A stretch of DNA of 64,000 nucleotides from JADLCB01 sp964398315 (GCA_964398315.1 CAYNMV010000014.1:1-64000), one strand, 5' to 3'; shown: positions 52,575 to 61,660, numbered from the stretch's first letter. Program-made: numbers and translations. The notes: a model not told the origin generated them from the sequence alone.

Positions 52575-52793
52575 ATGCGCTTCATACGTTGTGCGCTTCC
52601 TGCGTACGCCCTTATCCTGCCCGCCTGCACTGGCGCCCGGTCAGGTGGTCCGCCGCCCATCGCCGCGGCCAACTTGCGCGCGATCCGTTCACAGGCATGC
52701 ACCTGGCCAGCATGCACATGGCGCAGCCGCCCCGTGAATCCCTTTGCGTTTTCGCCCTCCGCGGTTCATAGTACCTGCCCATGCACGTGGTGA
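52575..52793 (+). CDS. Doubtful 72-aa lipoprotein-like ORF
   Basis: The frame begins MRFIRCALPAYALILPACTG, which reads as a short lipoprotein signal with lipobox LPAC. The rest (ending SAVHSTCPCTW) is low quality and runs 13 bp into the start of the next gene. It may be a decayed or chance frame. Confidence 0.25.
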   Translation: MRFIRCALPAYALILPACTGARSGGPPPIAAANLRAIRSQACTWPACTWRSRPVNPFAFSPSAVHSTCPCTW

Positions 52794-54034
52794 TCTTCGA
52801 GGATGATCTGTGGCCGCGGCTGGCGCCGTTGTCGCTGAGTCGGCCGGTGTTCACGCTGGCCACGGGGATGTCGAGTTTGCTGGAGAAGCAGATTCGCCAT
52901 CTCGCCCCCACGCGGCTGACGCTGTGGGTGCGCGATGAGCTGGCCGAGTACTGCCGTGAGAGCCTGGTGGGCAAGATCGGCATCACAACCCTGGTCAACG
53001 AGCCGCTGCCCGATGAGCGTGTTGCCCTGATCAACGGCCGCACGCTCCATTACACCCGCTACCGCATTCCCGCGGCCGATGGGGCGGTGGTGGATGCCGA
53101 TGACCGCGTGCGCACCGCCTTCTGCCGGGTGCCGGGGCTGGTGCATACCGACGCCCTGAACCAGACCGATCGCTGGCGGCAACTGCTTGACCTGCCGCGC
53201 ATCGAGCCGCAGACCAAGCTGGTATCCGCCCTGTGGGACCTGATCGCCTGGAACCGTGAATCGCTGCGGATGGATGCCCGCGAGCTGCGCGGGCTGGCCA
53301 ATGTCGAATCGGCCGGGCCGTATGATCTGCTCAACCCCAGGGAGATCTGGCGCAGCGAGGAGGTGAAGATCGAGGCGGGATGCGTGCTGGATGCCCGCGA
53401 GGGGCCGATCGTGCTGGGTGATGGGGCGACGCTGGGAGCCAACACGGTGATCAAGGGCCCGGCCTTCATCGGCCCCTACACCTGGATCCGCCCGCTGTCG
53501 CTGATCCGCCCCGGTACCACCGTCGGCACGATGTGCCGGGTGGGCGGCGAGATCTCCAACTCGATCCTGCTGGGCTGGTCCAACAAGACCCACGATGGCT
53601 ACCTGGGCGACAGCTACGTGGGCAAGTGGGTGAACCTGGGCGCGCTGACCACCACCAGCAATGTCAAGAACACGCTGGGTGAGATCGACATCGATTTCGG
53701 CGCAGAGCGGGTCAGCACCGGCAGCGCGCACCTGGGCGCGCTGATCGGCGATCACGTCAAAACCGCCATCCTCACCCGCCTGATGAGCGGTGGCTATGTC
53801 GGCTTCAACAGCATGATCGCCTGCTCGCAGATCCCGCCCCGGCATGTGCCCAGCATGAGCTTCATCACCGATAAGGGCACCGCGCCCTATGACCTGGAGA
53901 AGGCCATGACGGTGGCGCAGCGCATGTTTGCCCTGCGCGAACGGCCCTGGAACCAGATGGAGGAGCGGGTTTTCCGCTACGCCGCACGCATTGCGGCGAC
54001 TGTGGAAGGTCGGGCAGGAACCGGCGGGACGTAA
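52781..54034 (+). CDS. GlmU-like sugar nucleotidyltransferase with left-handed beta-helix
   Basis: A 417-aa protein of the putative sugar nucleotidyltransferase family (GlmU-like, NTP_transf_4 type). The N-terminal ~180 residues form a degenerate nucleotidyltransferase (MHVVIFEDDLWPRLAPLSLS, MSSLLEKQIR). The C-terminal half is a hexapeptide left-handed beta-helix: IEAGCVLDAREGPIVLGDGATLGANTVIKG, HDGYLGDSYVGKWVNLGALTTTSN. The reaction is not established for this branch, which lacks the LxxGxGTRM loop of GlmU. Start at MHVVIFEDD; overlaps the doubtful ORF upstream. It is followed by the repeat protein on the same strand. Confidence 0.8.
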   Translation: MHVVIFEDDLWPRLAPLSLSRPVFTLATGMSSLLEKQIRHLAPTRLTLWVRDELAEYCRESLVGKIGITTLVNEPLPDERVALINGRTLHYTRYRIPAADGAVVDADDRVRTAFCRVPGLVHTDALNQTDRWRQLLDLPRIEPQTKLVSALWDLIAWNRESLRMDARELRGLANVESAGPYDLLNPREIWRSEEVKIEAGCVLDAREGPIVLGDGATLGANTVIKGPAFIGPYTWIRPLSLIRPGTTVGTMCRVGGEISNSILLGWSNKTHDGYLGDSYVGKWVNLGALTTTSNVKNTLGEIDIDFGAERVSTGSAHLGALIGDHVKTAILTRLMSGGYVGFNSMIACSQIPPRHVPSMSFITDKGTAPYDLEKAMTVAQRMFALRERPWNQMEERVFRYAARIAATVEGRAGTGGT

Positions 54035-54117
54035 CCGCCGGCCGAACCGGGCCGGTACCGGGTTTGACCGACTTCCGCATTGTGCATCGTGAGCAGACCC
54101 ATTAAGTTGGCGGCAAC

Positions 54118-55194
54118 ATGCGATGGAACCGCGATAAGATCCTTCAGCGGATTAAACAGCTCTACAAGCAGAACAAGGACCTCTCCTACAACGCCATGTG
54201 CCGTCGGGAGCAGTCACTGGTGTCGGCCTCGGCCTACCACTTCGGCAGCTATCGCCGGGCGGTGGAGCAGGCGGGGATCGACTATGCCGATGTCCTGCGC
54301 CGACCGCGCTGGACCCGGCAGCACATCATCCAGTTGATCAAGGCCGCCCGGCGCAAGGGAGAGGAGTTGCACTGGTCGGCCGTCACCCGCCGGCGCGATG
54401 AGCTGGGCAAGGCGGCCTTCGCCTCCCTCCAGCCGCGCCTGTTCGGGCGCTGGGAGCGCGCGCTGCAGGCGGCGGGGCTGGATGCCGATGAGGTGGCGCG
54501 CTACCGCAAGTGGGACCGCAACAGCATCGTCTTCGAACTGCGCGAGCGGGCACGCAGCGGCGAAGCGCTCAACAGCGGTGCGCTGCAGGCGGAGGAGCCC
54601 GGCCTGCATGCGGCGGCCGTGCGGCATTTCGGCTCATACGATGTCGCCCTGCGCGCTGCCAGGGTCGATCCCAACTCGGTGCGCCGGCGCCGTGCCTGGA
54701 AAAAGGAAGATGTCATCAAGGCGCTCAAGCAGGTCGCCCGTAAGGGCCAGCACATCAGCGACTCTGCGATGCGCAAGGAATCGCCCGCCCTCTACGGCGC
54801 GGCGGTGCGCCTGTTTGGCAGCTTTACCCGCGCCCGCGAGGCCGCCGGCATCCGCTTCAAACGCGGCGGACAAGCCGTCAAAACCCAGCCGGCCAAGGCA
54901 ACGCCCGCCAAAACACGCTCGACCAAGGCACGCTCCACCAAGGAACGCTCCACCAAGGCACGGGCCGCATCCACCACACGCACCCGCTCCACAGCAACCC
55001 GCTCAACCGCCAAGACCAAGGCGGGCGTCACGACAAAGACCAGGAAGACCCAGGCCCGCTCCGCCTCAGCCGCCAAGCGCACGCAGCCGGCCGCCAAGCG
55101 CACGCAGCCGGCCGCCAAGCGCACGCAAACAGCCGCGAAGCGCACGCGCGCCACGCGATCCACCGCCGGTCGGACACGCAAGACCGCGCGCTGA
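54118..55194 (+). CDS. Four-repeat DNA-binding-like protein with histone H1-like basic tail
   Basis: A 358-aa protein. Residues 1-250 are four ~62-residue repeats, each beginning with an aromatic/basic turn (MRWNRDKI, RWTRQHIIQ, KWDRNSIVFEL, AWKKEDVIKAL), continuing through xSAxxxRxxxL and ending FGSYxxAxxxAGxD (FGSYRRAVEQAGID, FGRWERALQAAGLD, FGSYDVALRAARVD, FGSFTRAREAAGIR). They resemble homing-endonuclease-associated HNH repeats, but there is no nuclease. Residues 250-358 are Lys/Arg/Ala/Thr-rich with PAAKRTQ repeats, like histone H1 tails of chlamydial Hc or Planctomycete H1 proteins. Predicted nucleoid protein; function inferred only. Confidence 0.78.
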   Translation: MRWNRDKILQRIKQLYKQNKDLSYNAMCRREQSLVSASAYHFGSYRRAVEQAGIDYADVLRRPRWTRQHIIQLIKAARRKGEELHWSAVTRRRDELGKAAFASLQPRLFGRWERALQAAGLDADEVARYRKWDRNSIVFELRERARSGEALNSGALQAEEPGLHAAAVRHFGSYDVALRAARVDPNSVRRRRAWKKEDVIKALKQVARKGQHISDSAMRKESPALYGAAVRLFGSFTRAREAAGIRFKRGGQAVKTQPAKATPAKTRSTKARSTKERSTKARAASTTRTRSTATRSTAKTKAGVTTKTRKTQARSASAAKRTQPAAKRTQPAAKRTQTAAKRTRATRSTAGRTRKTAR

Positions 55195-55261
55195 GCGCCC
55201 CGCGCTGCCCCGCGCAAGGGCGGTATGCTGGCAGCACGATCTTCACCCGATCGCGCGATCT

Positions 55262-55531
55262 TCAGAAGACCAGCCCGAACACGCCGCGCAGGATGGCAAT
55301 CACGATCGCCAGCACGCCGATGATGATGGAGAGGATGCTGATCACGCCGCCACGCCGGGCCGGCGAGATGGAGAGCAGGATCCCCAGCACGCCCAGGACG
55401 ATGGCCGCAATCGCCAGCAGCACCTGCATGAATGCGCCGACGAAGAAGCTGCCGATCGCCGCCAGGATGGCCAGGATCGATGGCAGGCTGAATGAGGGGT
55501 TGTCCCGACGATAGCCAAGTGTGTGCGCCAT
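55262..55531 (-). CDS. Small three-TM membrane protein
   Basis: An 89-aa protein with a short polar N-terminus (MAHTLGYRRDNPSFSLPS), then three hydrophobic helices (ILAILAAIGSFFVGAFMQ, VLLAIAAIVLGVLGILLS, VISILSIIIGVLAIVIAIL) separated by short loops with PARRGG. It resembles small DUF4190/DUF1269-like hydrophobic proteins. It starts 109 bp from the divergent cinA start and ends close to the repeat protein gene. Function unknown. Confidence 0.6.
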   Translation of the reverse strand: MAHTLGYRRDNPSFSLPSILAILAAIGSFFVGAFMQVLLAIAAIVLGVLGILLSISPARRGGVISILSIIIGVLAIVIAILRGVFGLVF

Positions 55532-55639
55532 GCCCTGCTGCGTGCAAGCATCGTGCCAGCCGCGGCCGGCAATCCGCAGCGGCCGGCGGGTGATCCATGC
55601 CCGTCCCGGGCTGCCAGCGGGTACAATCCGCAGCTTCCC

Positions 55640-57079
55640 ATGAACGCGATCATCCTCTCCATCGGTGATGAACTGGTCCTCGGGCAGACGGTGGATACCA
55701 ACAGCGCCTGGCTGTCCCAGCGCCTGGCGGCCATCGGCATCGGCATCGCGGGGCACATCACCGTGTCCGATGACCAGGCCGCCATCGAGCGTGGCATCCG
55801 CGAGGCCGCCGAGACGGCCGATGTGCTGATCATCAGCGGCGGCCTGGGCCCAACCGAAGATGACCTGACCCGCCAGGCCCTGGCCGCCGTGCTGAACGCG
55901 CCGCTGGAACTGGACGATGGCTGGCTCCAGCGCCTGCGCGCGTTCTTCGCACAGCGCGGCCGGCCGATGCCCGAGGCCAATCGAATCCAGGCCATGATCC
56001 CCCGTGGCGCCCGCCTGATCGAGAACACCGCCGGCACCGCCCCGGGGATCTACGCGGAGCTGGATCGGGATTCGGCATCCAGCGCTCAGCATCCGGGCGG
56101 GCGCTGCCGGTTGCCGGTTGCCGGTGGCCAGGCGGGACTGCGAGCGGAAAATGAGCCGAAAGACGAGAGTGCAGCCGGCTCCACCGAGTCGGTGCCCCTG
56201 GACCCCGCGGCCGCCGCTTCGCTTGGCGCTGGCCGGTCCACAGCGCAGGCATCTCCCTGTCGCATCTTTGCCCTGCCCGGCGTGCCCAAGGAGATGAAGA
56301 TCATGTTCGAGCGGGATGTGCTGCCGGTCCTGCGCGAGCTGGGCGGCGGCGGGGTGATCCTCTCGCGCACGCTGCATACCTTCGGACTGGGGGAGAGCAA
56401 CGTGGCCGAGTTGCTGGGCCCGCTTATGCAGCGCGGCCGCAATCCATCCGTGGGCACGACCGTCTCGCAGGGGATCGTGTCGTTGCGCATCAACGCCCGG
56501 TTCGACTCGCCCGATCTGGCCGAGCGGGAACTGGCCGCCACCGAGGCCGCCTGTCGTGCGATACTGGGGGACCTGGTGTTTGGGGCGGATGGTGAGCAAC
56601 TGGCCGAGGTGGTGGGGCGGATGCTCCAGCAGCGCAGGCAGACGGTGGCCACCGCCGAATCCTGCACCGGCGGCCTGCTGGCCAAGCTGCTGACCGACAC
56701 CGCCGGCAGCAGCGAGTGGTTCGGGTTCGGCTGGATTACCTATGCCAATGCGGCGAAAGTGGCGCAACTGGGCGTGCCCGAGGCGGTGCTGGCCGAGCAC
56801 GGCGCTGTCAGCGAACCGGTGGTGCGTGCCATGGCCGAAGGCGCCCGCCGGCTGGCGCAGTCCGACTATGCCCTGGCCGTCTCCGGCATCGCCGGCCCGG
56901 GCGGCGGCACCCCCGACAAGCCGGTGGGCATGGTGTGTATCGCCCTGGCCAGCGCTGAGGGAACCAGCGCCCGCACGTTTCACTTCTCCGGCGATCGAGA
57001 AATGGTCCGCGATCGCAGCGCGAAGATGGCGCTGACCATGCTGCGCTATCACCTGCTCGGCCAGCGGCTGCCCGGCTGA
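55640..57079 (+). CDS. cinA: CinA-like competence/damage-inducible protein with in-frame insertion
   Basis: A 479-aa protein. N-terminal MoCF-like domain (IILSIGDELVLGQTVDTNS, ISGGLGPTEDDLTRQALA) and C-terminal CinA domain acting in NMN deamidation/pyridine nucleotide recycling (TVATAESCTGGLLAKLL, GFGWITYANAAKVAQLGV, VSGIAGPGGGTPDKPVG). The usual length is about 410-430 aa. Here residues about 143-206 (SASSAQHPGGR... to ...STAQASPC) interrupt the alignment just before the conserved IFALPGVPKEM. The inserted DNA begins near 56067 and contains gccggtt heptamer repeats. Start ATG 55640. Confidence 0.9.
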   Translation: MNAIILSIGDELVLGQTVDTNSAWLSQRLAAIGIGIAGHITVSDDQAAIERGIREAAETADVLIISGGLGPTEDDLTRQALAAVLNAPLELDDGWLQRLRAFFAQRGRPMPEANRIQAMIPRGARLIENTAGTAPGIYAELDRDSASSAQHPGGRCRLPVAGGQAGLRAENEPKDESAAGSTESVPLDPAAAASLGAGRSTAQASPCRIFALPGVPKEMKIMFERDVLPVLRELGGGGVILSRTLHTFGLGESNVAELLGPLMQRGRNPSVGTTVSQGIVSLRINARFDSPDLAERELAATEAACRAILGDLVFGADGEQLAEVVGRMLQQRRQTVATAESCTGGLLAKLLTDTAGSSEWFGFGWITYANAAKVAQLGVPEAVLAEHGAVSEPVVRAMAEGARRLAQSDYALAVSGIAGPGGGTPDKPVGMVCIALASAEGTSARTFHFSGDREMVRDRSAKMALTMLRYHLLGQRLPG

Positions 57080-57256
57080 TCCCATTGCGTCGTGGTCAGG
57101 GGATGAGCCGGCAATATTGTCGCGGCCCGTGGCGGCCCATCCCGCCAAAGCAGCCCCATCCTGTTCCGGCATGACGATTGCGGTGGGGTACACGCCGACC
57201 GGCGGCACGGCGCTGCCGGCGGATTCCCAGGTACCCCTCGTTTGAAGGAGATCGTT

Positions 57257-57754
57257 ATGCAGTTGCAAAGCCTCCAGGATCTGTTCGTGGACAACCTCAA
57301 GGACCTGTACAACGCCGAGAAGCAGCTGCTGCGCGCCCTGCCGAAGATGGCCAAGGCCGCAGGCAATGATGAGCTGCGCAGCGCGTTCGAGAACCACGCG
57401 GAAGAGACCAAGATGCAGGTCGAGCGGCTGGAGCAGATCTTCGAGCGCCTTGGCAAGCGCGCTGCCGGCAAGACCTGCAAGGCGATGCAGGGGCTGATCG
57501 AGGAGAACAAGGAACTGCTGGAGGAGGATGCCGAGCAGGATGTGCTGGATGCCGGCATGATCGTCGGCGCCCAGAAGGTCGAGCATTACGAGATTGCCGG
57601 TTATGGCTCGGTTGTCGAGTTCGCCAAGCTGCTGGGCGACAAGGAATCGGCCCGGCTGCTGGCCCAGACACTCGATGAGGAAGAGAAAGCCGACAAGCTG
57701 CTGACCCGGCTGGCGCGCAAGTCCATCAATGTCCAGGCGCAGAGCGATGCCTGA
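57257..57754 (+). CDS. YciE/YciF-type ferritin-like protein (DUF892)
   Basis: A 165-aa four-helix-bundle protein: MQLQSLQDLFVDNLKDLYNAEKQLLRALPKM, AFENHAEETKMQVERLEQIF, EHYEIAGYGSVVEFAKLL, LLAQTLDEEEKADKLLTRL. The E..H/E..H pattern gives a ferritin-like diiron site. DUF892 proteins are general stress proteins; function not defined. AAGGAG 6 nt before ATG 57257 fixes the start. It lies downstream of cinA in the same direction and ends at a strong bidirectional hairpin. Confidence 0.9.
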   Translation: MQLQSLQDLFVDNLKDLYNAEKQLLRALPKMAKAAGNDELRSAFENHAEETKMQVERLEQIFERLGKRAAGKTCKAMQGLIEENKELLEEDAEQDVLDAGMIVGAQKVEHYEIAGYGSVVEFAKLLGDKESARLLAQTLDEEEKADKLLTRLARKSINVQAQSDA

Positions 57755-57867
57755 TGCCGGCAGGATCATCCCCGGCAGGATGGCTGCCCCTGCTCAGTGA
57801 GGGCAGGCGGGCATGGGCAGAGCGAGCGCACGCCCCATGCTTTGTCCCGGCACGCTGAGCCAAGGCA

Positions 57868-57908
57868 AACATGGCCGAATGTCGCCCCGATCGACATTCG
57901 GCCATGTT
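57868..57908. terminator. Bidirectional terminator-type hairpin
   Basis: A 17-bp perfect stem (57868-57884 with 57892-57908) with a 7-nt loop between the convergent YciF-like gene (+) and coaX (-). No long T-tract on either side (a TGTTTG follows on the minus strand). Confidence 0.7.
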
Positions 57909-57962
57909 CGCTGTCTTACTCTGCATTCGGTATCGTCCTGCGCGCGTTCCACAGCGCCTTCT

Positions 57963-58736
57963 TTATGTCCCATGCTTGATATGGTGATCGGCGTAGGCCA
58001 GGGCGATGCCGTAGAGGGTCAGGTCGGGGCTGATGGCGTGGACCAGTTCCCAGTTCTCGAACAGGGTCTGGGCATCGCCGCCGGTGGCGATCAGGTCGGG
58101 CCAGTCTCCCAGTTCAGTGGCGTAGTTCTCGACCAGCTCCTTGACCATGCCGCGGATACCGTGATAGGCGCCGTGCAGCATCGCCTGGTGGGTGTTCTGG
58201 CCGAACGGCTTGTCGGGGATGGCGAAATCCACCTTCGGCAACTGCGCGGTCTTCTCGTGCAGGGCGTCGAGCATCATGCCGGCGCCCGGGGCGATCGCAC
58301 CGCCGAGGAACTCCCCGGCATCGTTGCAGACATCGACCGTGATGGCCGTGCCGGCATCGACCACCACGCACGCCTTCTGCATCTGCTCGTAGGCCGCCGC
58401 CACGTTCAGGATGCGATCCAGTCCGGTCTGTTCGGGTGCATCGGTCCGCACCTTGATCGGCAGATCCAGGTCCCGGCCTACCCATTCCACCTTTCTGCCT
58501 GTCACCTGCTGGACGATCTGCCCAAGCGGCTCATCCAGATCGGGATTGACCGATGCCCCGGCCACGCCGGGATCAGGCTGCTTGGCGATGCGCATCCACG
58601 CCTGCTCGATGGCGCCAGACCAGTCGGCCCGCCGGTCGTGGCCCACGCGGTTGACATACTTCAACTCGCCGGCCTCGAACACGCCAATCGCCAGCCGGGA
58701 ATTGCCCACATTGAGCACGAGAAGGTTGATATCCAT
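57963..58736 (-). CDS. coaX: Type III pantothenate kinase (CoaX)
   Basis: A 257-aa ASKHA-fold kinase, first step of CoA synthesis. Landmarks: LLVLNVGNSRLAIGVF (phosphate loop; the usual Asp is Asn at residue 9), APEQTGLDRILNVAAAY (pantothenate/dimer motif), VVVDAGTAITVDVC (second phosphate motif) and GGAIAPGAGMMLDALHE. Type III kinases need a monovalent cation and are not feedback-inhibited by CoA. The Asp-to-Asn change in the first motif deserves note. Start ATG 58736 gives MDINLLVLNVGN. Confidence 0.92.
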   Translation of the reverse strand: MDINLLVLNVGNSRLAIGVFEAGELKYVNRVGHDRRADWSGAIEQAWMRIAKQPDPGVAGASVNPDLDEPLGQIVQQVTGRKVEWVGRDLDLPIKVRTDAPEQTGLDRILNVAAAYEQMQKACVVVDAGTAITVDVCNDAGEFLGGAIAPGAGMMLDALHEKTAQLPKVDFAIPDKPFGQNTHQAMLHGAYHGIRGMVKELVENYATELGDWPDLIATGGDAQTLFENWELVHAISPDLTLYGIALAYADHHIKHGT

Positions 58737-58944
58737 GGCCTCATCATAGTGCGGCCGGGGCAGGGGTCGAAAGGGACGGGATCGCGGGCACCGCCGAGAA
58801 TAGCTGGCGCTGAATAAGCTCAGGCGTTACAACCCGGCGGCACGTCCGATATACTGCGAAAACGCCATCCGAATCCGGAAGCCCGCACCGCGCGGCAACC
58901 CGGCGGAGGTCAAGTCTCACATCAGGGAAATGAAAGGGAATGCC

Positions 58945-61563
58945 ATGCCGTCGTCCAAGCGCCACAGCGACTGCCTGCATCGCGTCATTGAACCCCTGGA
59001 AAAACGCCTGCTTTTCGCCGCCGGCGATCTGCTGGATGATTTTGGTACCGGCGGCCGGGTCCTGGCCGATGCCGGCGCCGATGAAGCGGCCACGCAAATG
59101 CTCATCCAGGCCAACGGGCGTATCCTCGTTGGCGGTACCTCCAACGGCAACTTCGCCATCGCCCGCTTCACCGCCGACGGCGGCCTTGATACCGCCTGGG
59201 GCGGTGATGGCACCGTCGTCACCGACTTCGGCGGAATCGACATCCTGCAGGGCCTGGCCCAGCAGCCGGACGGCCGGATTCTCGCCGTCGGCACCTCCGG
59301 CGGGGAGGCGGTCGTTGCCCGCTACCTGCCCGATGGCACCCTCGACACCACCTTTGACAGCGATGGCCTGCTGACCCTGGATGACCTGGTCAGTGGCGGC
59401 GGTATCGTGGCCGCGCCGGACAACACCATCCTTGTCGCCGGCACCACCGCCACCGGCGAACATGGCCTGGTGCGCCTTACTGTCACCGGTGCAATTGACG
59501 AAGACTACGGCACCGATGGCCTTGCCACCTCCACCTTTGGCACCCCCGTAACGGCCAATGATGTGCTCCTCCAGCCCGATGGGCGCGCGGTGGTGGTCGG
59601 CGGCGGGGGGCCAGGCGTGACCCTCTCACGCTTCACCCCCAGCGGCACCCAGGATCCGACCTTCGGGACCGGCGGTGAGGCCAGCGCCCCCGGCGGCGTG
59701 GGCCGTGCCATCGTCCGTCAGCCCGATGGGCGGTACCTCGTCGTCGGCGATAACGGCGCTGATGCACTGATCATGCGCTTCAACGCCGGCGGTGCGACCG
59801 ATATCACCTTTGGGACAGGGGGGCGCATCATCCGCGATTTCGCCGGGGCGGATCGCGCCCAGGATGTCGTGCTCCAGGGCAGCCGCATCCTCGTCGTCGG
59901 CACGCAGAACTTCGGCACCGCCGCCAGCCGGCTGTTCCTCATGCGCCTGACCGGCGGCGGCGCTCCCGATGCCGCCTTTGGCGACAACGGCGTGGCCGTC
60001 ACCGGTGGCAATGCAACCGAATCGGGCGTTGGCGTGGCCATCACGGGCAGCACCATCTACGTCGGCGGCGATTTCGGCATGACCGGCGACCTGGCCGCCT
60101 GGGCCTTCGACGGGTCGATTGCCAGCGGCGGGGGTGGTGGCGGCGGTGGAACCGACACCCTGCCGCCTACTGCCCGGCTCGTCGCCCAGGACATGGATAC
60201 GCCACAGGGCTTCCTCTATACGTTCGATGTCATCTATGATGACAACACCGCCATCCTCCGGAGCACCATCGGCGACAACGACATCATCGTCCGTGGGCCC
60301 AATGGCTTCGAGCAGGAAGCTCAACTGGTCAATGTCAGCCATTTCGGCAACGCCGCGCCGATCACCGCTACCTACCAGATCATCGCCCCCGGCGGGGCAT
60401 GGGATCCCGCCGACCAGGGCGTGTATACCGTGATCCTCAACGGCGCACCCCGCGGCGTCAGCGACGTTCGCGGCAACTATGCCGCCGGCGCATCGCTGGG
60501 AACCTTCCGCGTTGGCGGCGGCATCGTCGGGGAGATTTTCCGCGGCACACCCGGCAACGATGTCATCGACATCCGCCAGAGCGGCGGGAGCTTCATCATC
60601 GTCCGCAACGGCCAGACCACCGTGCTGCCGTTCAGCTCGCGCCTCAATGTCTTCGGGTTTGAAGGCAACGACATCATCACTGTCGATGACAGCGTGACCG
60701 CCGATGTCCACATCGATGGCGGTGCCGGCAACGACACCATCACCGGCGGCCGGGGCAACGATGTGCTGACTGGCGGCGAGGGGCATGATCGCCTGATCGG
60801 CCGCGGCGGCGACGACCGCTACGTCTTCACCGATGCGCTTTCCTTCCAGATCGACACCGTTGTCGAGCGGGAGGGAGAGGGTGTGGATACCCTCGACTTC
60901 TCCGCCCTGAACACCCGCGTGTGGGCGGATCTGACCCAGCCGATCATCCCCATCTCACACTATCTGCGCCACGTGGCGCCCGGCTTCCGCGGCGCGTTTG
61001 CCTTCTTCGAGAACGTCCTGGGCGGCATGCAGAATGACACGCTCATCGGCAACGATGCCGACAACACCCTCGACGGCGGTCCGGGCAACGATGTGCTGAT
61101 CGGCGGTCGTGGCAGCGACCACCTGATCGGTGGCTTCGGCGATGATCGTTACGTCTTCACCGAAACGACGGATGTCGAGCGCGACATCATTACCGAAAAC
61201 GCCGGCCAGGGCACGGCCGATATCCTCGATTTCACCCAGATGGCAACCGGCGTGCTGGTGGACATGCCGCGCAATGTGGCGTGGCATCCCGGCCGGCATA
61301 TCCCCGGGATCCAGTTTATCGAGATCGCCTGGGGTGGAAGCGGCAACGACTACATGATTGCCGGCAACCAGGCGGTGCGCTTCACCGGCGGGGCGGGGGA
61401 TGATGTGCTGATCGGCAGCGCCTTCGATGATCAGCTCTCCGGCGGCACCGGCAATGACCTGCTGCTGGGCCTCGGCGGCCGCGATACCTTCGTCTTCTTC
61501 CGCCGTAACATCCTGGCAGAAGAAGACCGCTTCGACTGGACGCCAGAGGACATCGTCATCTAG
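58945..61563 (+). CDS. Large secreted mosaic of delta-60 repeats and RTX calcium-binding repeats
   Basis: An 872-aa protein with the planctomycete N-terminal motif VIEPLEKRLLFAAGD. Residues about 30-390 are delta-60 (DUF5122) repeats (FTADGGLDTAWGGDGTVV, RYLPDGTLDTTFDSDG, RFTPSGTQDPTFGTGG). A Gly-rich linker leads to a ~120-residue Ig-like domain (DTPQGFLYTFDVIYDDN, TYQIIAPGGAWDPADQG). C-terminal blocks of RTX nonapeptides follow (GGAGNDTITGGRGNDVLTGG, DGGPGNDVLIGGRGSDHLIG, GGAGDDVLIGSAFDD), separated by nonrepeat stretches. Probably calcium-stabilised and surface or extracellular. RBS AAAGGGA precedes ATG 58945. No secretion genes adjacent. Confidence 0.85.
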   Translation: MPSSKRHSDCLHRVIEPLEKRLLFAAGDLLDDFGTGGRVLADAGADEAATQMLIQANGRILVGGTSNGNFAIARFTADGGLDTAWGGDGTVVTDFGGIDILQGLAQQPDGRILAVGTSGGEAVVARYLPDGTLDTTFDSDGLLTLDDLVSGGGIVAAPDNTILVAGTTATGEHGLVRLTVTGAIDEDYGTDGLATSTFGTPVTANDVLLQPDGRAVVVGGGGPGVTLSRFTPSGTQDPTFGTGGEASAPGGVGRAIVRQPDGRYLVVGDNGADALIMRFNAGGATDITFGTGGRIIRDFAGADRAQDVVLQGSRILVVGTQNFGTAASRLFLMRLTGGGAPDAAFGDNGVAVTGGNATESGVGVAITGSTIYVGGDFGMTGDLAAWAFDGSIASGGGGGGGGTDTLPPTARLVAQDMDTPQGFLYTFDVIYDDNTAILRSTIGDNDIIVRGPNGFEQEAQLVNVSHFGNAAPITATYQIIAPGGAWDPADQGVYTVILNGAPRGVSDVRGNYAAGASLGTFRVGGGIVGEIFRGTPGNDVIDIRQSGGSFIIVRNGQTTVLPFSSRLNVFGFEGNDIITVDDSVTADVHIDGGAGNDTITGGRGNDVLTGGEGHDRLIGRGGDDRYVFTDALSFQIDTVVEREGEGVDTLDFSALNTRVWADLTQPIIPISHYLRHVAPGFRGAFAFFENVLGGMQNDTLIGNDADNTLDGGPGNDVLIGGRGSDHLIGGFGDDRYVFTETTDVERDIITENAGQGTADILDFTQMATGVLVDMPRNVAWHPGRHIPGIQFIEIAWGGSGNDYMIAGNQAVRFTGGAGDDVLIGSAFDDQLSGGTGNDLLLGLGGRDTFVFFRRNILAEEDRFDWTPEDIVI

Positions 61564-61622
61564 GCACGGGTGGCCCTCTCGCGCTTCTCTGTCACGAGGA
61601 TGGCCGCCGGCGTGATTCCTCC

Positions 61623-61660
61623 AGTCTCGCAGGGCAGGCAACCGCCTGCCCTGCGAGACT
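61623..61660. terminator. Bidirectional terminator-type hairpin
   Basis: 17-bp perfect stem (61623-61639 with 61644-61660) and AACC loop between the convergent RTX gene (+) and hemW (-). On the plus strand it is followed by GTGCCTTTC. Confidence 0.7.

Noticed and set aside
54900..55190. AAG/CGC-rich repetitive DNA as a stand-alone repeat element
   Set aside because: It is explained as the coding sequence for the Lys/Arg/Ala tail of the repeat protein.
55532..57769. Upstream extension of the small membrane protein frame (to 57769) antisense to cinA
   Set aside because: No conserved protein features except the last 89 codons; cinA occupies the plus strand with clear motifs.
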